Shown piece after piece: positions 1-7,000 of a stretch of DNA of 9,104 nucleotides; position 1 is the stretch's first letter; each line of letters starts with the position of its first letter. Under the pieces are notes generated by a model. That model searched no databases. It was not told the DNA's origin and worked only from the letters and a program-made list of their open reading frames with translations. Location: contig LCKU01000018.1 in the NCBI GenBank assembly GCA_001001625.1, positions 1 through 9,104 on the forward strand, written 5' to 3'. This DNA is from Parcubacteria group bacterium GW2011_GWA2_45_30. GTDB taxonomy: Bacteria > Patescibacteriota > Minisyncoccia > Sungbacterales > HO2-52-23. Made by a program: the position numbers and the translations under genes.

Positions 1-123
1 GGTACCACAAATCCTATCGGATTTGGCTACGGGACAAGCATTGCCTATACTAAGATTATTTTAACCGTGTCTCGCCCCGTAGTCACCGAGCGTGCGAGGC
101 GTACTATCGGGGTCTGCTTCTAA
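1..123 (+). CDS. C-terminal end of an unrecognised protein (partial)
   Basis: Frame 1 is open from the first base to a TAA at 121-123, giving about 40 residues. The other two forward frames close by about position 62. The first 26 residues read like a beta-strand-rich end (NPIGFGYGTSIAYTKIILTV). The last 16 (RPVVTERARRTIGVCF) are encoded by a hairpin-forming stretch and look like read-through into a repeat rather than a folded domain. The stop lies only 4 nt before the typA start, so if this is a gene the two are probably cotranscribed and translation of typA may be coupled to it. I do not recognise the family. A 40-codon open stretch can occur by chance, so the call rests mainly on its position and stop placement. 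Confidence 0.42.
   Translation, partial: GTTNPIGFGYGTSIAYTKIILTVSRPVVTERARRTIGVCF
75..112 (+). repeat. Hairpin upstream of typA
   Basis: CCCCGTAGT (75-83) pairs with ACTATCGGGG (103-112) over nine base pairs with one bulged T at 107. The loop is 19 nt. It lies inside the last codons of the upstream frame and ends 15 nt before the typA ATG. It is not followed by a T-run, so it is not an intrinsic terminator. The left arm can alternatively pair with CTAACGGG at 120-127. Confidence 0.6.
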
Positions 124-127
124 CGGG

Positions 128-1879
128 ATGGAAATCAGAAATATAGCCATAATCGCGCATGTGGATCACGGCAAAACGACTTTGACGGATGCCTTGATGC
201 GCCAATGCGGCGCCATCGGAGAAGGGATTTCGATGGACTCAAATACGCTTGAACAGGAGCGCGGCATTACGATTTATTCAAAAAACGCCTCCATAACCTA
301 CAAAAATACGAAAATAAACATTGTGGATACTCCTGGGCATGCTGATTTCGGTTCCGAAGTGGAGCGGGTTTTGCGCTCCATTGATTCCGTGCTTTTAGTA
401 GTGGACGCGCAGGAAGGGCCCATGCCCCAGACGCGTTTTGTGCTTAAAAAATCATTGGAACTCGGTTTAAAACCCATAGTGGTTATTAATAAAATTGACA
501 AGCCGGCGGCAGATCCTCACCGCGCCGAGGAACAGGTATTGGAACTTTTTTTGGAGTTGGGAGCCAATGACGCGCAATCCTCTTTTCCGGTTGTATATGC
601 CAACGGACGCGCGGGTATTGCCAAATTAAAATTGACTGACGAATCAAGCAATCTTTCTCCGCTTTTAGACATCATTTTGAAACATGTTCCTTCCGCGTCG
701 GCCGAAGATTTTTCTGTAAAGTTCCTGCGTTTCCAGCCCTTTAATTTGGGGTATGATAATTTTCTGGGACGGCTGGCAATCGGCAGAATTTATGAGGGAA
801 TTATGAAAGACGGCCAGAACGTTTTTATAAAAAACGCCGAAAAAGAAACGCGCAAAGGCAAAATCCGAAAAATATATACTTTCAGGGGATTGGAGAAAGT
901 TGAGAGTAAAGAGGCAATCGCCGGAGATATTGTTATGATTGCCGGACTTCCGGATATATTTATCGGAGAAACCATCGCGGCAGATGAAAATTCCTCGCCG
1001 CTTCCGGCAATTAAAATAGACGAGCCGACTATATCCTTGATGTTTTTGGTAAATAATTCTCCGTTCGGAGGCAGGGAGGGAAAATTTGTAACTTCCAGGC
1101 AAATTCGGGAATATCTTGAACGGGAACTTGAAGTTAATGTGGGACTCAAAGTTGATTTTTTCTCCACGGATAATTTTAAAGTATACGGCCGGGGGGAATT
1201 TCATATCGCAATTTTGTTGGAGAATATGCGCCGGGCCGGATACGAAGTCCAGGTCTCCCAGCCGCAGGCGATTATCCGCGAGGAGAAGGGCGAAAAATTT
1301 GAGCCATTTGAGGAAGTTGTTATTGATACACCCGCCCAATTCCAAGGCGCAATTATTGAAAAATTGGGCGTGCGCGGAATTACTCTTAAAAATATAATTC
1401 ATCACGCTGAAACAGTGCGCCTTTTTTTGGAAGGGCCGACGCGTGGACTTTTGGGATACAGAAGCCAATTTGTCATAGATACCCGGGGAGAGGGAATTTT
1501 ATCTTCCCGATTCATAGGATTTCGGCCGTACTACGGAGAAATTAGAAAACGCATCCAGGGCTCCATGATATCCATGGCTTCGGGGAAATCATCCGGTTTT
1601 TCGCTTTGGGGACTGCAGGAGCGGGGAACATTGTATATCGGTCCCGGCGTGGAGGTGTATGTCGGCATGGTAATCGGCAATACTTCCAAAGGAGAAGAGT
1701 TGCATGTAAATCCAACCAAAGGCAAAGAACTCTCTAATATGCGTTCCAAGGCCTCGGACGACGCGATTGAATTAACGCCTCCGTATTCGCTTTCAATTGA
1801 GCGCGGGCTTGAAATAATGGCTGAAGACGAATACCTGGAAATTACTCCCGGATCAGTCCGTTTGCGAAAACCCCGTTAA
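128..1879 (+). CDS. typA: Ribosome-associated translational GTPase TypA/BipA
   Basis: A 583-residue protein of the TypA/BipA family, close to the usual 600 or so. It belongs to the elongation-factor GTPases, binds the ribosome in the cytoplasm and supports ribosome assembly and stress or cold adaptation. All G motifs are visible: G1 AHVDHGKTT (10-18), G2 ERGIT (44-48), G3 DTPGH (67-71), G4 NKID (121-124), and a G5-like YANGRAG near 170. The elongation factor domain II, EF-G C-terminal-like and TypA C-terminal regions follow, including YGRGEFHIAILLENMRR and NPTKGKELSNMRSKASD, both typical of TypA. ATG 128 is preferred to in-frame GTG 92 because the family starts just before the RNIAIIAHVDHGKT strand. 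There is no clear ribosome binding site; GGGG at 109-112 is 15 nt away. The stop codon lies in the loop of a hairpin. Confidence 0.97.
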   Translation: MEIRNIAIIAHVDHGKTTLTDALMRQCGAIGEGISMDSNTLEQERGITIYSKNASITYKNTKINIVDTPGHADFGSEVERVLRSIDSVLLVVDAQEGPMPQTRFVLKKSLELGLKPIVVINKIDKPAADPHRAEEQVLELFLELGANDAQSSFPVVYANGRAGIAKLKLTDESSNLSPLLDIILKHVPSASAEDFSVKFLRFQPFNLGYDNFLGRLAIGRIYEGIMKDGQNVFIKNAEKETRKGKIRKIYTFRGLEKVESKEAIAGDIVMIAGLPDIFIGETIAADENSSPLPAIKIDEPTISLMFLVNNSPFGGREGKFVTSRQIREYLERELEVNVGLKVDFFSTDNFKVYGRGEFHIAILLENMRRAGYEVQVSQPQAIIREEKGEKFEPFEEVVIDTPAQFQGAIIEKLGVRGITLKNIIHHAETVRLFLEGPTRGLLGYRSQFVIDTRGEGILSSRFIGFRPYYGEIRKRIQGSMISMASGKSSGFSLWGLQERGTLYIGPGVEVYVGMVIGNTSKGEELHVNPTKGKELSNMRSKASDDAIELTPPYSLSIERGLEIMAEDEYLEITPGSVRLRKPR

Positions 1880-1893
1880 AACGGGGGCTTCGC
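1864..1893 (+). repeat. Hairpin holding the typA stop codon
   Basis: CCCCGTT (1871-1877) and AACGGGG (1880-1886) form a 7-bp stem around a two-base centre. GCGAA (1864-1868) and TTCGC (1889-1893) add an outer 5-bp stem across a 2x2 internal loop. The TAA stop of typA (1877-1879) is at the apex. No T-run follows, so termination here is not supported; mRNA 3' protection or a repeat origin are possible. The twelve bases at 1870-1881 recur exactly at 7003-7014. Confidence 0.65.
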
Positions 1894-1930
1894 GACCTGC
1901 TGATGGGAATATTATTCTATATCGGTAATG

Positions 1931-1942
1931 TTCTAATGGGGT
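1931..1942 (+). repeat. Copy of the TTCTAAYGGGGT motif
   Basis: TTCTAATGGGGT is the approximate inverse complement (10 of 12) of ACCCCGTTAAAA at 1870-1881, and differs by one base from TTCTAACGGGGT at 7097-7108. It makes an inverted pair spanning 1870-1942, a shorter and more worn version of the arrangement at 7001-7110. Confidence 0.5.
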
Positions 1943-1975
1943 AAACATCATTTGACCAAAAACGATAAAAAGTTG

Positions 1976-1996
1976 TACGAAAAGTCGTTTTCGTAG
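1976..1996. repeat. 8-bp hairpin between typA and the exported-protein gene
   Basis: TACGAAAA (1976-1983) is perfectly complementary to TTTTCGTA (1989-1996) around a five-base loop. It has no following T-run in either direction, so its role is unclear. It lies in the shared 3' region of two convergent genes, upstream of the real terminator. Confidence 0.5.
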
Positions 1997-2017
1997 CAAA
2001 ACCGCAAAATAGTATTT

Positions 2018-2047
2018 TAAAACTCCCGCGTATGCGGGAGTTTTAAG
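2018..2047. terminator. Bidirectional intrinsic terminator
   Basis: A perfect 13-bp stem, TTAAAACTCCCGC (2018-2030) with GCGGGAGTTTTAA (2035-2047), around the tetraloop GTAT. Because the arms carry an A-run and a T-run, the same sequence can end transcripts from both sides: typA from the left and the exported-protein gene, whose stop is 33 nt away, from the right. Confidence 0.9.
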
Positions 2048-2080
2048 AATAAAAGATTGTTTGTACCTCAACCCCATCTT

Positions 2081-4927
2081 TTATCTCAACGAATTCAGGG
2101 TCTTTGACATTTCAAGCAAAGCCGCTTTCATCGCCTCAAAAATACTCGCCGTCTGCGAAGAATTTGGAACGAGTCCTAGTGTCGCCACAATTTCCAAATA
2201 ATTTTCCGTTACCCAGCCGTCAACTCCGGAATCAAAATTTACATTCCACCACCAATAGTCATTCACGTAAGCCGGATAAGTAGTGACAAGAGTACTGAGC
2301 GATGAAGTAAGAACCGTTCCAAGGGCTCCGATAGCTTGAGTGCCGAGAATTGGACTAATGAAGTTTGATAAAGACGGGATTCTTCGTACATTAATTTTGG
2401 CTGTGGTTTTTATGCGGTCGCCGATTTGGAATTTAGTGGCAGGAGAAACAATTGACACAATACTAAACAGCGCGTCGGATTGGTCTAATGTAGTGCCACG
2501 ATTCACTTGAATTTTGTACTTTCCCTCTGATGCATTTATATTCCAATTGTAGAGTCCTGTGTCGGACACTCGCGCAATAAGAATCGGCGCCCGCTCCATT
2601 ATTTTACAGGCTGGGATAGCGTCTAAACAAGTTGGGCGTTCAGGAACAAGATAAATATCTACATCGGCTTGATCAGCAACACACGGAGTGTTTGACGTGC
2701 AAGAGAGTACAGGAGCCGGCGACCATTTGATCACTTGTGTTGAGCCGACAGGCCACTGCTCTCCTCCATTCGGAGAAGTAACGGTGATGGAGGGTTGGGT
2801 GGATGGGGTTACAACACTCACTTTTGCGGTAGCTGTGTAGGCGTTTGGATAAGGAGCATAGAGCGCCTTGATTTCCGCTGTTCCTGCTGATATTCCTTGT
2901 ACATATTCAAGTATTTTCGAATCGCAAGGTGATAGAATTCCCATTTCCGGAGAAAGTTGGGGGCAAGTGTTTGAAACAGTATAAACAACTGCAACATTCG
3001 GATTACTCGAAGTCCAATGAGCTGACACTTCTTGCGGCACGGGCATTATCTCCAAGCAAACTCCGCCCGCTGGACCACCCGGGCATGGGGGCATCGGCGG
3101 CTGATACATGGCGCGCACTCGGCGCGATTGGCCGACATCCACTTTAATGGCATCCGAGGTCTGAATAAATCCGTTATCGGTATCAACTTCAATATATAAT
3201 CTACCGAGCGGTTGCGGCGTTGTCTCGCCGACATTCACGCTTATGCTTGTTTTAGCGGAAAGGCCTTGGTTGTCGGTTATATAGAAAACAGGAACATATA
3301 TGCCTGAGTTGGCGTAAGAATGAGTAAACGTTGCGGTTTGTTGAACTGGAACCGATGAAAGCGGCACTGGAGAAGGAACAGGCATTGGTTTAGTTATCTC
3401 ATCCCCCCAAATAACCCAGTAGTAAAGCGGGCCATTTTCAGGATCGTAAGCGTTAACGCTCCAGGTGCCTGTTTCTCCGACTTTCAGCGATGTCGGACCT
3501 TTGACTCCGGAAATAACCGGAGTTTGATTATTTATCGGAGGCGGCGTTGGGAATGGCGTTGGGAATGGTATTGGAGTGGGAAACGGCGGAGGGAATAATG
3601 GCGAAAGATAAATTGTCGCAAAAGCCACTTTGCCTGCTTCTATAGAAACACTCCATTTGGTTTTATCGTATCCTTTGGCTCCAGCAACAATTGTATATTC
3701 GCCAGCCAAAACGTTTTCAAAAAATGCCGCTCCGCGCTCCGTGGTCTGCGTTCCAATCAGCGCGCCGGACGCGCTATACAAATCAACCGTTGCGTGATAA
3801 ATCGTCCCGCAGGGCGAAACTATGGAGGGTCTTCCGTCTGAATGTCCTCCGCTCGTTCCGTCGCCGCTTTGAATTTGTTGCGAAGAAGTTTGCTGCCCCA
3901 GCATACACACCACATTCGCGCCATTAACGCTAACCTGCAAAGATCCACGATTTTTCGCGGGCCTTGAAAGATCGCGTATAACCAGCGCTTTAATGTTTTG
4001 GCTACTATCGGTGTAGGAGCCGTAAATATTCAAGACATCTCCCACCGCTATCTCGAAAAGCGCCATCGGAGACCTATCTCTCTGCAAAATAGTTGTTTGT
4101 GAAGTTACTTCAATTAAGTATTTCCTGATAAGGGGGTAATAAGCAGAGCTGGCTTCCATAGCCCCCGCGCCAAGCTGTACTTGCTCTTGAATTTCCAATC
4201 CCAGGGGACAGGGCAAAATAACGCCGCTCGGATTATCACTAAAATCACGACAAGGAGAAAAGTATTTGTTCACAACCGTAAAACTTGCGGGCGGGACTCC
4301 GGAAGATGGCGCGGACAGCGCTTCCATATTATTTAATTGGACAAAACTTAATCTGACGGGCTTAGTAAGATTCCTCACAATAATGGCATCTATTGAAGAC
4401 ACCCCCGAATCCGTAAATCCGTACACGTTGATGCGGTCTCCAACCTCAAAACTCGCCAAAGAAGCTCTTTGGCGGTTGCGCAATAGCAATCTTGTATCCG
4501 AATCCACTTTTATGGTGTAAAGAACGGACGGCGAGAGCGGGCAGGGATATTCGAGTCCGCTCGCGCTCTCTGACTGGAACTTTTGGCACCTTACGCCGAC
4601 TTCATAAGATGCCCTGATTTCGGCCGGAAAAGACGGACCGGAAACGCCGCGGATAATAAGGTTATTAAACTGGACTATATCTTCAAAATCGCTATCGTCT
4701 ATGGGCTCTATGGGAATAGTCGGAACAGGCATGGGAACAATTCGGTTAGGCGCTCGCAGTGTGTTTATTTGGGCTTGCAGGGCTTGAAGTTTGGCCTGCA
4801 ATGCGGCAATGGTAGCGGCTTTCGTGGCGGCGGATTGGGCCAATGAAACGGTTGGCATCAATAAGCCGGCTCCGATAACCGCGGAAATAAGCAGAGTTGA
4901 TAATTTTACTGATTTTTTTATGGTCAT
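2081..4927 (-). CDS. Large exported multidomain protein (PKD, Ig-like, SH3 modules)
   Basis: A 948-residue predicted exported protein of unknown specific function. A signal peptide is evident (MTIKKSVK, hydrophobic core, cut near SLA|QS at 30). Then follow: a short Ala/Leu/Gln coiled coil (33-58); two related OB/DUF5666-like repeats (about 84-190 and 192-324); a carboxypeptidase-regulatory-like fold (327-442); a Pro/Phe/Thr linker (444-464); a PKD domain (469-567, ending ATFTHSYANSGIY and DNQGLSA); a Big_2-like region (574-707); a Kre9/KNH-type Ig-like domain (712-825, PNGGEQWPVGSTQVIKW); a bacterial SH3 domain (833-914, INVRR to GWVTENYLEIV); and a C-terminal helix. These are from memory of family patterns. 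No catalytic domain or sortase/LPxTG signal is visible, so an adhesive or structural surface role is inferred. ATG 4927 is preferred to ATG 4975 because it opens the signal peptide. Ends at a shared terminator. Confidence 0.88.
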   Translation of the reverse strand: MTIKKSVKLSTLLISAVIGAGLLMPTVSLAQSAATKAATIAALQAKLQALQAQINTLRAPNRIVPMPVPTIPIEPIDDSDFEDIVQFNNLIIRGVSGPSFPAEIRASYEVGVRCQKFQSESASGLEYPCPLSPSVLYTIKVDSDTRLLLRNRQRASLASFEVGDRINVYGFTDSGVSSIDAIIVRNLTKPVRLSFVQLNNMEALSAPSSGVPPASFTVVNKYFSPCRDFSDNPSGVILPCPLGLEIQEQVQLGAGAMEASSAYYPLIRKYLIEVTSQTTILQRDRSPMALFEIAVGDVLNIYGSYTDSSQNIKALVIRDLSRPAKNRGSLQVSVNGANVVCMLGQQTSSQQIQSGDGTSGGHSDGRPSIVSPCGTIYHATVDLYSASGALIGTQTTERGAAFFENVLAGEYTIVAGAKGYDKTKWSVSIEAGKVAFATIYLSPLFPPPFPTPIPFPTPFPTPPPINNQTPVISGVKGPTSLKVGETGTWSVNAYDPENGPLYYWVIWGDEITKPMPVPSPVPLSSVPVQQTATFTHSYANSGIYVPVFYITDNQGLSAKTSISVNVGETTPQPLGRLYIEVDTDNGFIQTSDAIKVDVGQSRRVRAMYQPPMPPCPGGPAGGVCLEIMPVPQEVSAHWTSSNPNVAVVYTVSNTCPQLSPEMGILSPCDSKILEYVQGISAGTAEIKALYAPYPNAYTATAKVSVVTPSTQPSITVTSPNGGEQWPVGSTQVIKWSPAPVLSCTSNTPCVADQADVDIYLVPERPTCLDAIPACKIMERAPILIARVSDTGLYNWNINASEGKYKIQVNRGTTLDQSDALFSIVSIVSPATKFQIGDRIKTTAKINVRRIPSLSNFISPILGTQAIGALGTVLTSSLSTLVTTYPAYVNDYWWWNVNFDSGVDGWVTENYLEIVATLGLVPNSSQTASIFEAMKAALLEMSKTLNSLR

Positions 4928-4944
4928 AAAATATAACTTGTTGA

Positions 4945-4990
4945 ACCGGCAGTGAGTAAATGTAGAAAATATCATTACTCGTTACCCGGT
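4945..4990 (-). promoter_or_regulatory. Stem-loop in the leader of the exported-protein gene
   Basis: ACCGG (4945-4949) pairs with CCGGT (4986-4990), and GAGTAAATG (4954-4962) with CATTACTC (4973-4980), with one bulge. A 4x5 internal loop separates the two stems. On the minus-strand transcript this structure would end 17 nt before the ATG at 4927. It could influence mRNA stability or ribosome access. No known riboswitch class is recognised. Confidence 0.4.
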
Positions 4991-5002
4991 TTGTTATGTT
5001 AA

Positions 5003-5031
5003 TAAAAATAGATTTCTGCGACCTTTTTCAA
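5003..5031 (-). promoter_or_regulatory. Possible promoter of the exported-protein gene
   Basis: On the minus strand TTGAAA (5031-5026) is followed by an A/T-rich stretch with TATTTT or TTTTTA 15 or 17 bases downstream. The -35 is a fair match and the -10 is poor. It would give a leader of about 70 nt containing the stem-loop at 4945-4990. Confidence 0.35.
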
Positions 5032-5112
5032 TCCTATCATATGGGGGGGTGGCGCAAGTGGTTGTAATTATTAGGTTGGGCGTGTTATGGTGGTTTGAGA
5101 GTTCTTTCCAAT

Positions 5113-5117
5113 AGGAG
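5113..5117 (+). promoter_or_regulatory. Shine-Dalgarno site of the hydrolase gene
   Basis: AGGAG lies 9 nt before ATG 5127 and fixes that start. It is one of only two strong Shine-Dalgarno sequences in the window, which shows that the organism uses them selectively. A weak promoter candidate lies upstream (TTGTAA 5062-5067, then GTTATG 5084-5089). Confidence 0.75.
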
Positions 5118-5126
5118 CGTTGTCCG

Positions 5127-5840
5127 ATGGGTAGTTTGAAAAATGCGTTGTGGGAAATCCGCTGCGCCGTCCATCAGGCGTGGCTTAGCATTTGGCACTC
5201 TTTTTTCATTTTGGAAGAAGGAAAATTTTTGGCGGATCGGACCAATGTGGTCTTGCTTTATGGATTCAACGGTCTGCCCGGAGGCCTTGTGCCGATAAAA
5301 GAGAAATTAGAATCACTGGGCTATAACGTTTTGATTCCTAATTTAGGCCGTGGGACAAAGCGCATTGATGCGTTTGCGCGTAGCTTAAGAATTTTTTTGC
5401 GGAAAAAAGAAGCGCCATTAATTTATTGGAACGATTGCACACTCGAGAAACTTGGTTCGAATCTCGTGTTTTTGGGATATAGCATGGGTGGATTGGTGGC
5501 GCTTGAACTTTTGCGTAAATATCCGGAGTACCGAAGTGCCCGGGTGATTGCCTTAGGAACTCCTTTGCGCGGCACTAATTTTGCCTATTTGTCTTCGGTA
5601 TTTTTTTCTGCCAGTCAAGATCTTATTTCCGGATCGGATTTTCTTAAAGGGATGCACGAATACCTTATTGAAAATTTACCGGATTTGTATCAAGTGCGGG
5701 CGCGGTATGACGAGATTGCGCCGCGTTCCTCCACTGCTCTTCCGGAATTTCCGGCCTACATCGTATTTTCCGTGGCCGGGCATGCGGCCCTGCTATATAT
5801 AGACAAAGAAACGCTCCAATATGTACTTTCCAAGCCATGA
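5127..5840 (+). CDS. Lipase-like alpha/beta hydrolase
   Basis: A 237-residue alpha/beta hydrolase of the lipase/PGAP1-like type. The HGFNG-like turn is YGFNGLPGG (45-53), supplying the oxyanion hole. The nucleophile elbow is GYSMG with Ser119. GTPLRGTNFAYL (144-155) is the segment typically found after the nucleophile strand in bacterial lipases. Asp195 (ARYDEIAP) and His219 (AGHAALLY) complete a plausible triad. There is no signal peptide; the amphipathic N-terminal 30 residues (AWLSIWHSFFIL) might touch the membrane. The substrate cannot be told from sequence: an ester or lipid is likely. It stands alone, with its own Shine-Dalgarno and a terminator starting at the last base of the TGA stop. 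An esterase or thioesterase role is the main alternative. Confidence 0.88.
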   Translation: MGSLKNALWEIRCAVHQAWLSIWHSFFILEEGKFLADRTNVVLLYGFNGLPGGLVPIKEKLESLGYNVLIPNLGRGTKRIDAFARSLRIFLRKKEAPLIYWNDCTLEKLGSNLVFLGYSMGGLVALELLRKYPEYRSARVIALGTPLRGTNFAYLSSVFFSASQDLISGSDFLKGMHEYLIENLPDLYQVRARYDEIAPRSSTALPEFPAYIVFSVAGHAALLYIDKETLQYVLSKP

Positions 5841-5858
5841 TCCCCGGTGGGGATTTTT
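5840..5858 (+). terminator. Intrinsic terminator of the hydrolase gene
   Basis: ATCCCC (5840-5845) pairs with GGGGAT (5849-5854) around a GGT loop and runs into TTTT. The stem begins at the final A of the TGA stop codon, so gene end and terminator overlap. The stem is short but the T-run supports the call. Confidence 0.65.
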
Positions 5859-5862
5859 AAAT

Positions 5863-5891
5863 TTGTATTGGTTTTTAAAAGGATGTATAAT
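5863..5891 (+). promoter_or_regulatory. Promoter of the SIMPL gene, placed for leaderless transcription
   Basis: A perfect -10 TATAAT (5886-5891) lies 17 bases after TTGTAT (5863-5868). Only six bases (GCGGTT) separate the -10 from ATG 5898, so the expected transcription start is at or next to the A of the start codon. This argues against the upstream in-frame starts at 5847 and 5883, which would lie inside the promoter. Confidence 0.78.
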
Positions 5892-5897
5892 GCGGTT

Positions 5898-6707
5898 ATG
5901 TCTAATTACATAAGGAATATTGTCGGTATAGCAATTGTGATTGTACTTATTGCGGTATCCTATGCCGCAGTGGTGTATGTCGGAACTTACTCCCGTTCCA
6001 TTGAGCCCGGATCCTATCGCAGTTTTTCGGTATCGGGTGAAGGAAAAGTCGTGGTTGTGCCGGATGTGGCATCATTTACATTTTCTTTGATTACGCCGGG
6101 CGGGAAGGATTTGGGTAAACTCCAGCAGGAAAATACAGAGCGGGTGAACCGCGCCAGTGGATTCGTAAAATCCGAAGGAATTGATGTTAAAGATGTCAAA
6201 GCTGAAAATTATTCAATTGAACCGCGTTATCAATATTTTAATTGCAATCCGGTGATTTTGCGTGAAGGCGGAAGCGAGAATGCGCGTCCGTGTCCTCCTC
6301 CGGAAATCGTGGGATATACTATAACGAAGACGGTGTCTGTAAAAGTGAGGGAGAAGGACTTTTCCAAAATCGGAAATCTTCTTTCCGGAGTAGTGTCAGC
6401 CGGAGCAAATTCTGTGTCGCAGTTATCCTTTGCCGTGGATGATCCTACCAAACTGGAAAATGAAGCGCGGGGCAAAGCCATTGCGCAAGCACAGGAAAAA
6501 GCCGAAGATATTGCCAAAGCCGGCGGATTTAGCGTTGGACGTTTAATTTCCATCCAGGAAGGAGGCGGGTATTATCCACAGCCCATGTATCGGGCGTTGG
6601 AAGCCAAAGTCGGTTTTGGCGGGGGAAATGCGGCTCCGGCGCCGATAGTTGAACCCGGGTCGCAGGATATTAAGGTGAATGTTACGTTGGTTTATGAAAT
6701 TGAATAA
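5898..6707 (+). CDS. Membrane-anchored SIMPL (DUF541) domain protein
   Basis: A 269-residue SIMPL/DUF541 family protein. A single membrane segment (about 7-28, VGIAIVIVLIAVSYAAVVYV) serves as signal anchor. The SIMPL domain follows from about residue 40: FSVSGEGKVVVVPDVASFTF at its start, IVGYTITKTVSVKVRE in the middle, and the signature helix EARGKAIAQAQEKAEDIAKAGG (187-210 region) near the end, closing with INV-like IKVNVTLVYEIE. Family function is poorly defined; members are periplasmic or surface proteins tied in some organisms to oxidative stress or signalling. Two cysteines (C116, C132) bound a loop inserted between strands and closed by Pro-Cys, as in the large exported protein nearby. 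A Gly/Pro-rich loop lies at 222-254. It forms a two-gene unit with the next gene, 3 nt away. Confidence 0.92.
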   Translation: MSNYIRNIVGIAIVIVLIAVSYAAVVYVGTYSRSIEPGSYRSFSVSGEGKVVVVPDVASFTFSLITPGGKDLGKLQQENTERVNRASGFVKSEGIDVKDVKAENYSIEPRYQYFNCNPVILREGGSENARPCPPPEIVGYTITKTVSVKVREKDFSKIGNLLSGVVSAGANSVSQLSFAVDDPTKLENEARGKAIAQAQEKAEDIAKAGGFSVGRLISIQEGGGYYPQPMYRALEAKVGFGGGNAAPAPIVEPGSQDIKVNVTLVYEIE

Positions 6708-6710
6708 ATT

Positions 6711-6938
6711 ATGAAAAACATAGAATCACATCGCAATCTAATGGTGGAAGGATCAGGCAAACGCGCAAGGCGGGAGAATGAAGGTACTTTGCGGGAGGAT
6801 GAGAAGAAACTTGCCGAGATTAATTTGCGTATTGAGCGTGGCGAGAATGTTGATCTTGAAAAAGAAGTGGGGGAAATTAGAAAACGGCGCGGATTGATCC
6901 AGAAAGACGAGGAGCTGATTAATCGCGCGGATATGTAA
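6711..6938 (+). CDS. Small charged coiled-coil protein, unknown
   Basis: A 75-residue protein that I do not recognise. It is dominated by Glu, Lys and Arg and reads as two helices (about 22-45, LREDEKKLAEINLRIERG, and 49-73, LEKEVGEIRKRRGLIQKDEEL) around a short turn, consistent with a helical hairpin or coiled coil. There is no signal peptide, membrane segment or cysteine. It starts 3 nt after the SIMPL stop without a Shine-Dalgarno site, so translation is probably coupled; a start at Met11 (6741) is also possible. A strong terminator follows, closing the two-gene unit. Any role with the SIMPL protein would be guesswork. Confidence 0.7.
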   Translation: MKNIESHRNLMVEGSGKRARRENEGTLREDEKKLAEINLRIERGENVDLEKEVGEIRKRRGLIQKDEELINRADM

Positions 6939-6960
6939 ATCGGTTTATTGATTTTTTTGC

Positions 6961-6994
6961 AAGATCCGTCATAGTAGCAAGTGGATCTTTTTTT
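6961..6994 (+). terminator. Intrinsic terminator after the SIMPL operon
   Basis: AAGATCC (6961-6967) pairs with GGATCTT (6983-6989) around a 15-nt loop, and the stem runs into seven T (6988-6994). It lies 22 nt after the stop of the small charged protein. Confidence 0.85.
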
Positions 6995-7000
6995 GGAGAT

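Noticed and set aside
92..127. GTG 92 as the typA start
   Set aside because: The extra 12 residues are encoded by the hairpin region, have no family counterpart, and overlap the upstream frame. ATG 128 gives the normal N-terminus.
665..1468. 267-codon open frame on the minus strand inside typA
   Set aside because: It lies wholly antisense to a gene with full family motifs, and its translation shows no recognisable domain and an odd composition. It is a shadow of typA.
1952..2047. A small RNA from TTGACC (1952) ending at the 2018-2047 terminator
   Set aside because: No acceptable -10 box is found at the right spacing, so the transcript is not supported.
1853..2077. 74-codon minus-strand frame between typA and the exported-protein gene
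   Set aside because: It runs straight through the terminator and the other hairpins and resembles no protein. The palindromes explain the sequence.
4928..4975. ATG 4975 as the start of the exported protein
   Set aside because: It would put 16 residues, including an unpaired cysteine, before a well-formed signal peptide and lies inside the leader stem-loop.
5847..5897. GTG 5847 or ATG 5883 as the SIMPL start
   Set aside because: Both overlap the terminator or the promoter elements; ATG 5898 opens a normal signal anchor.
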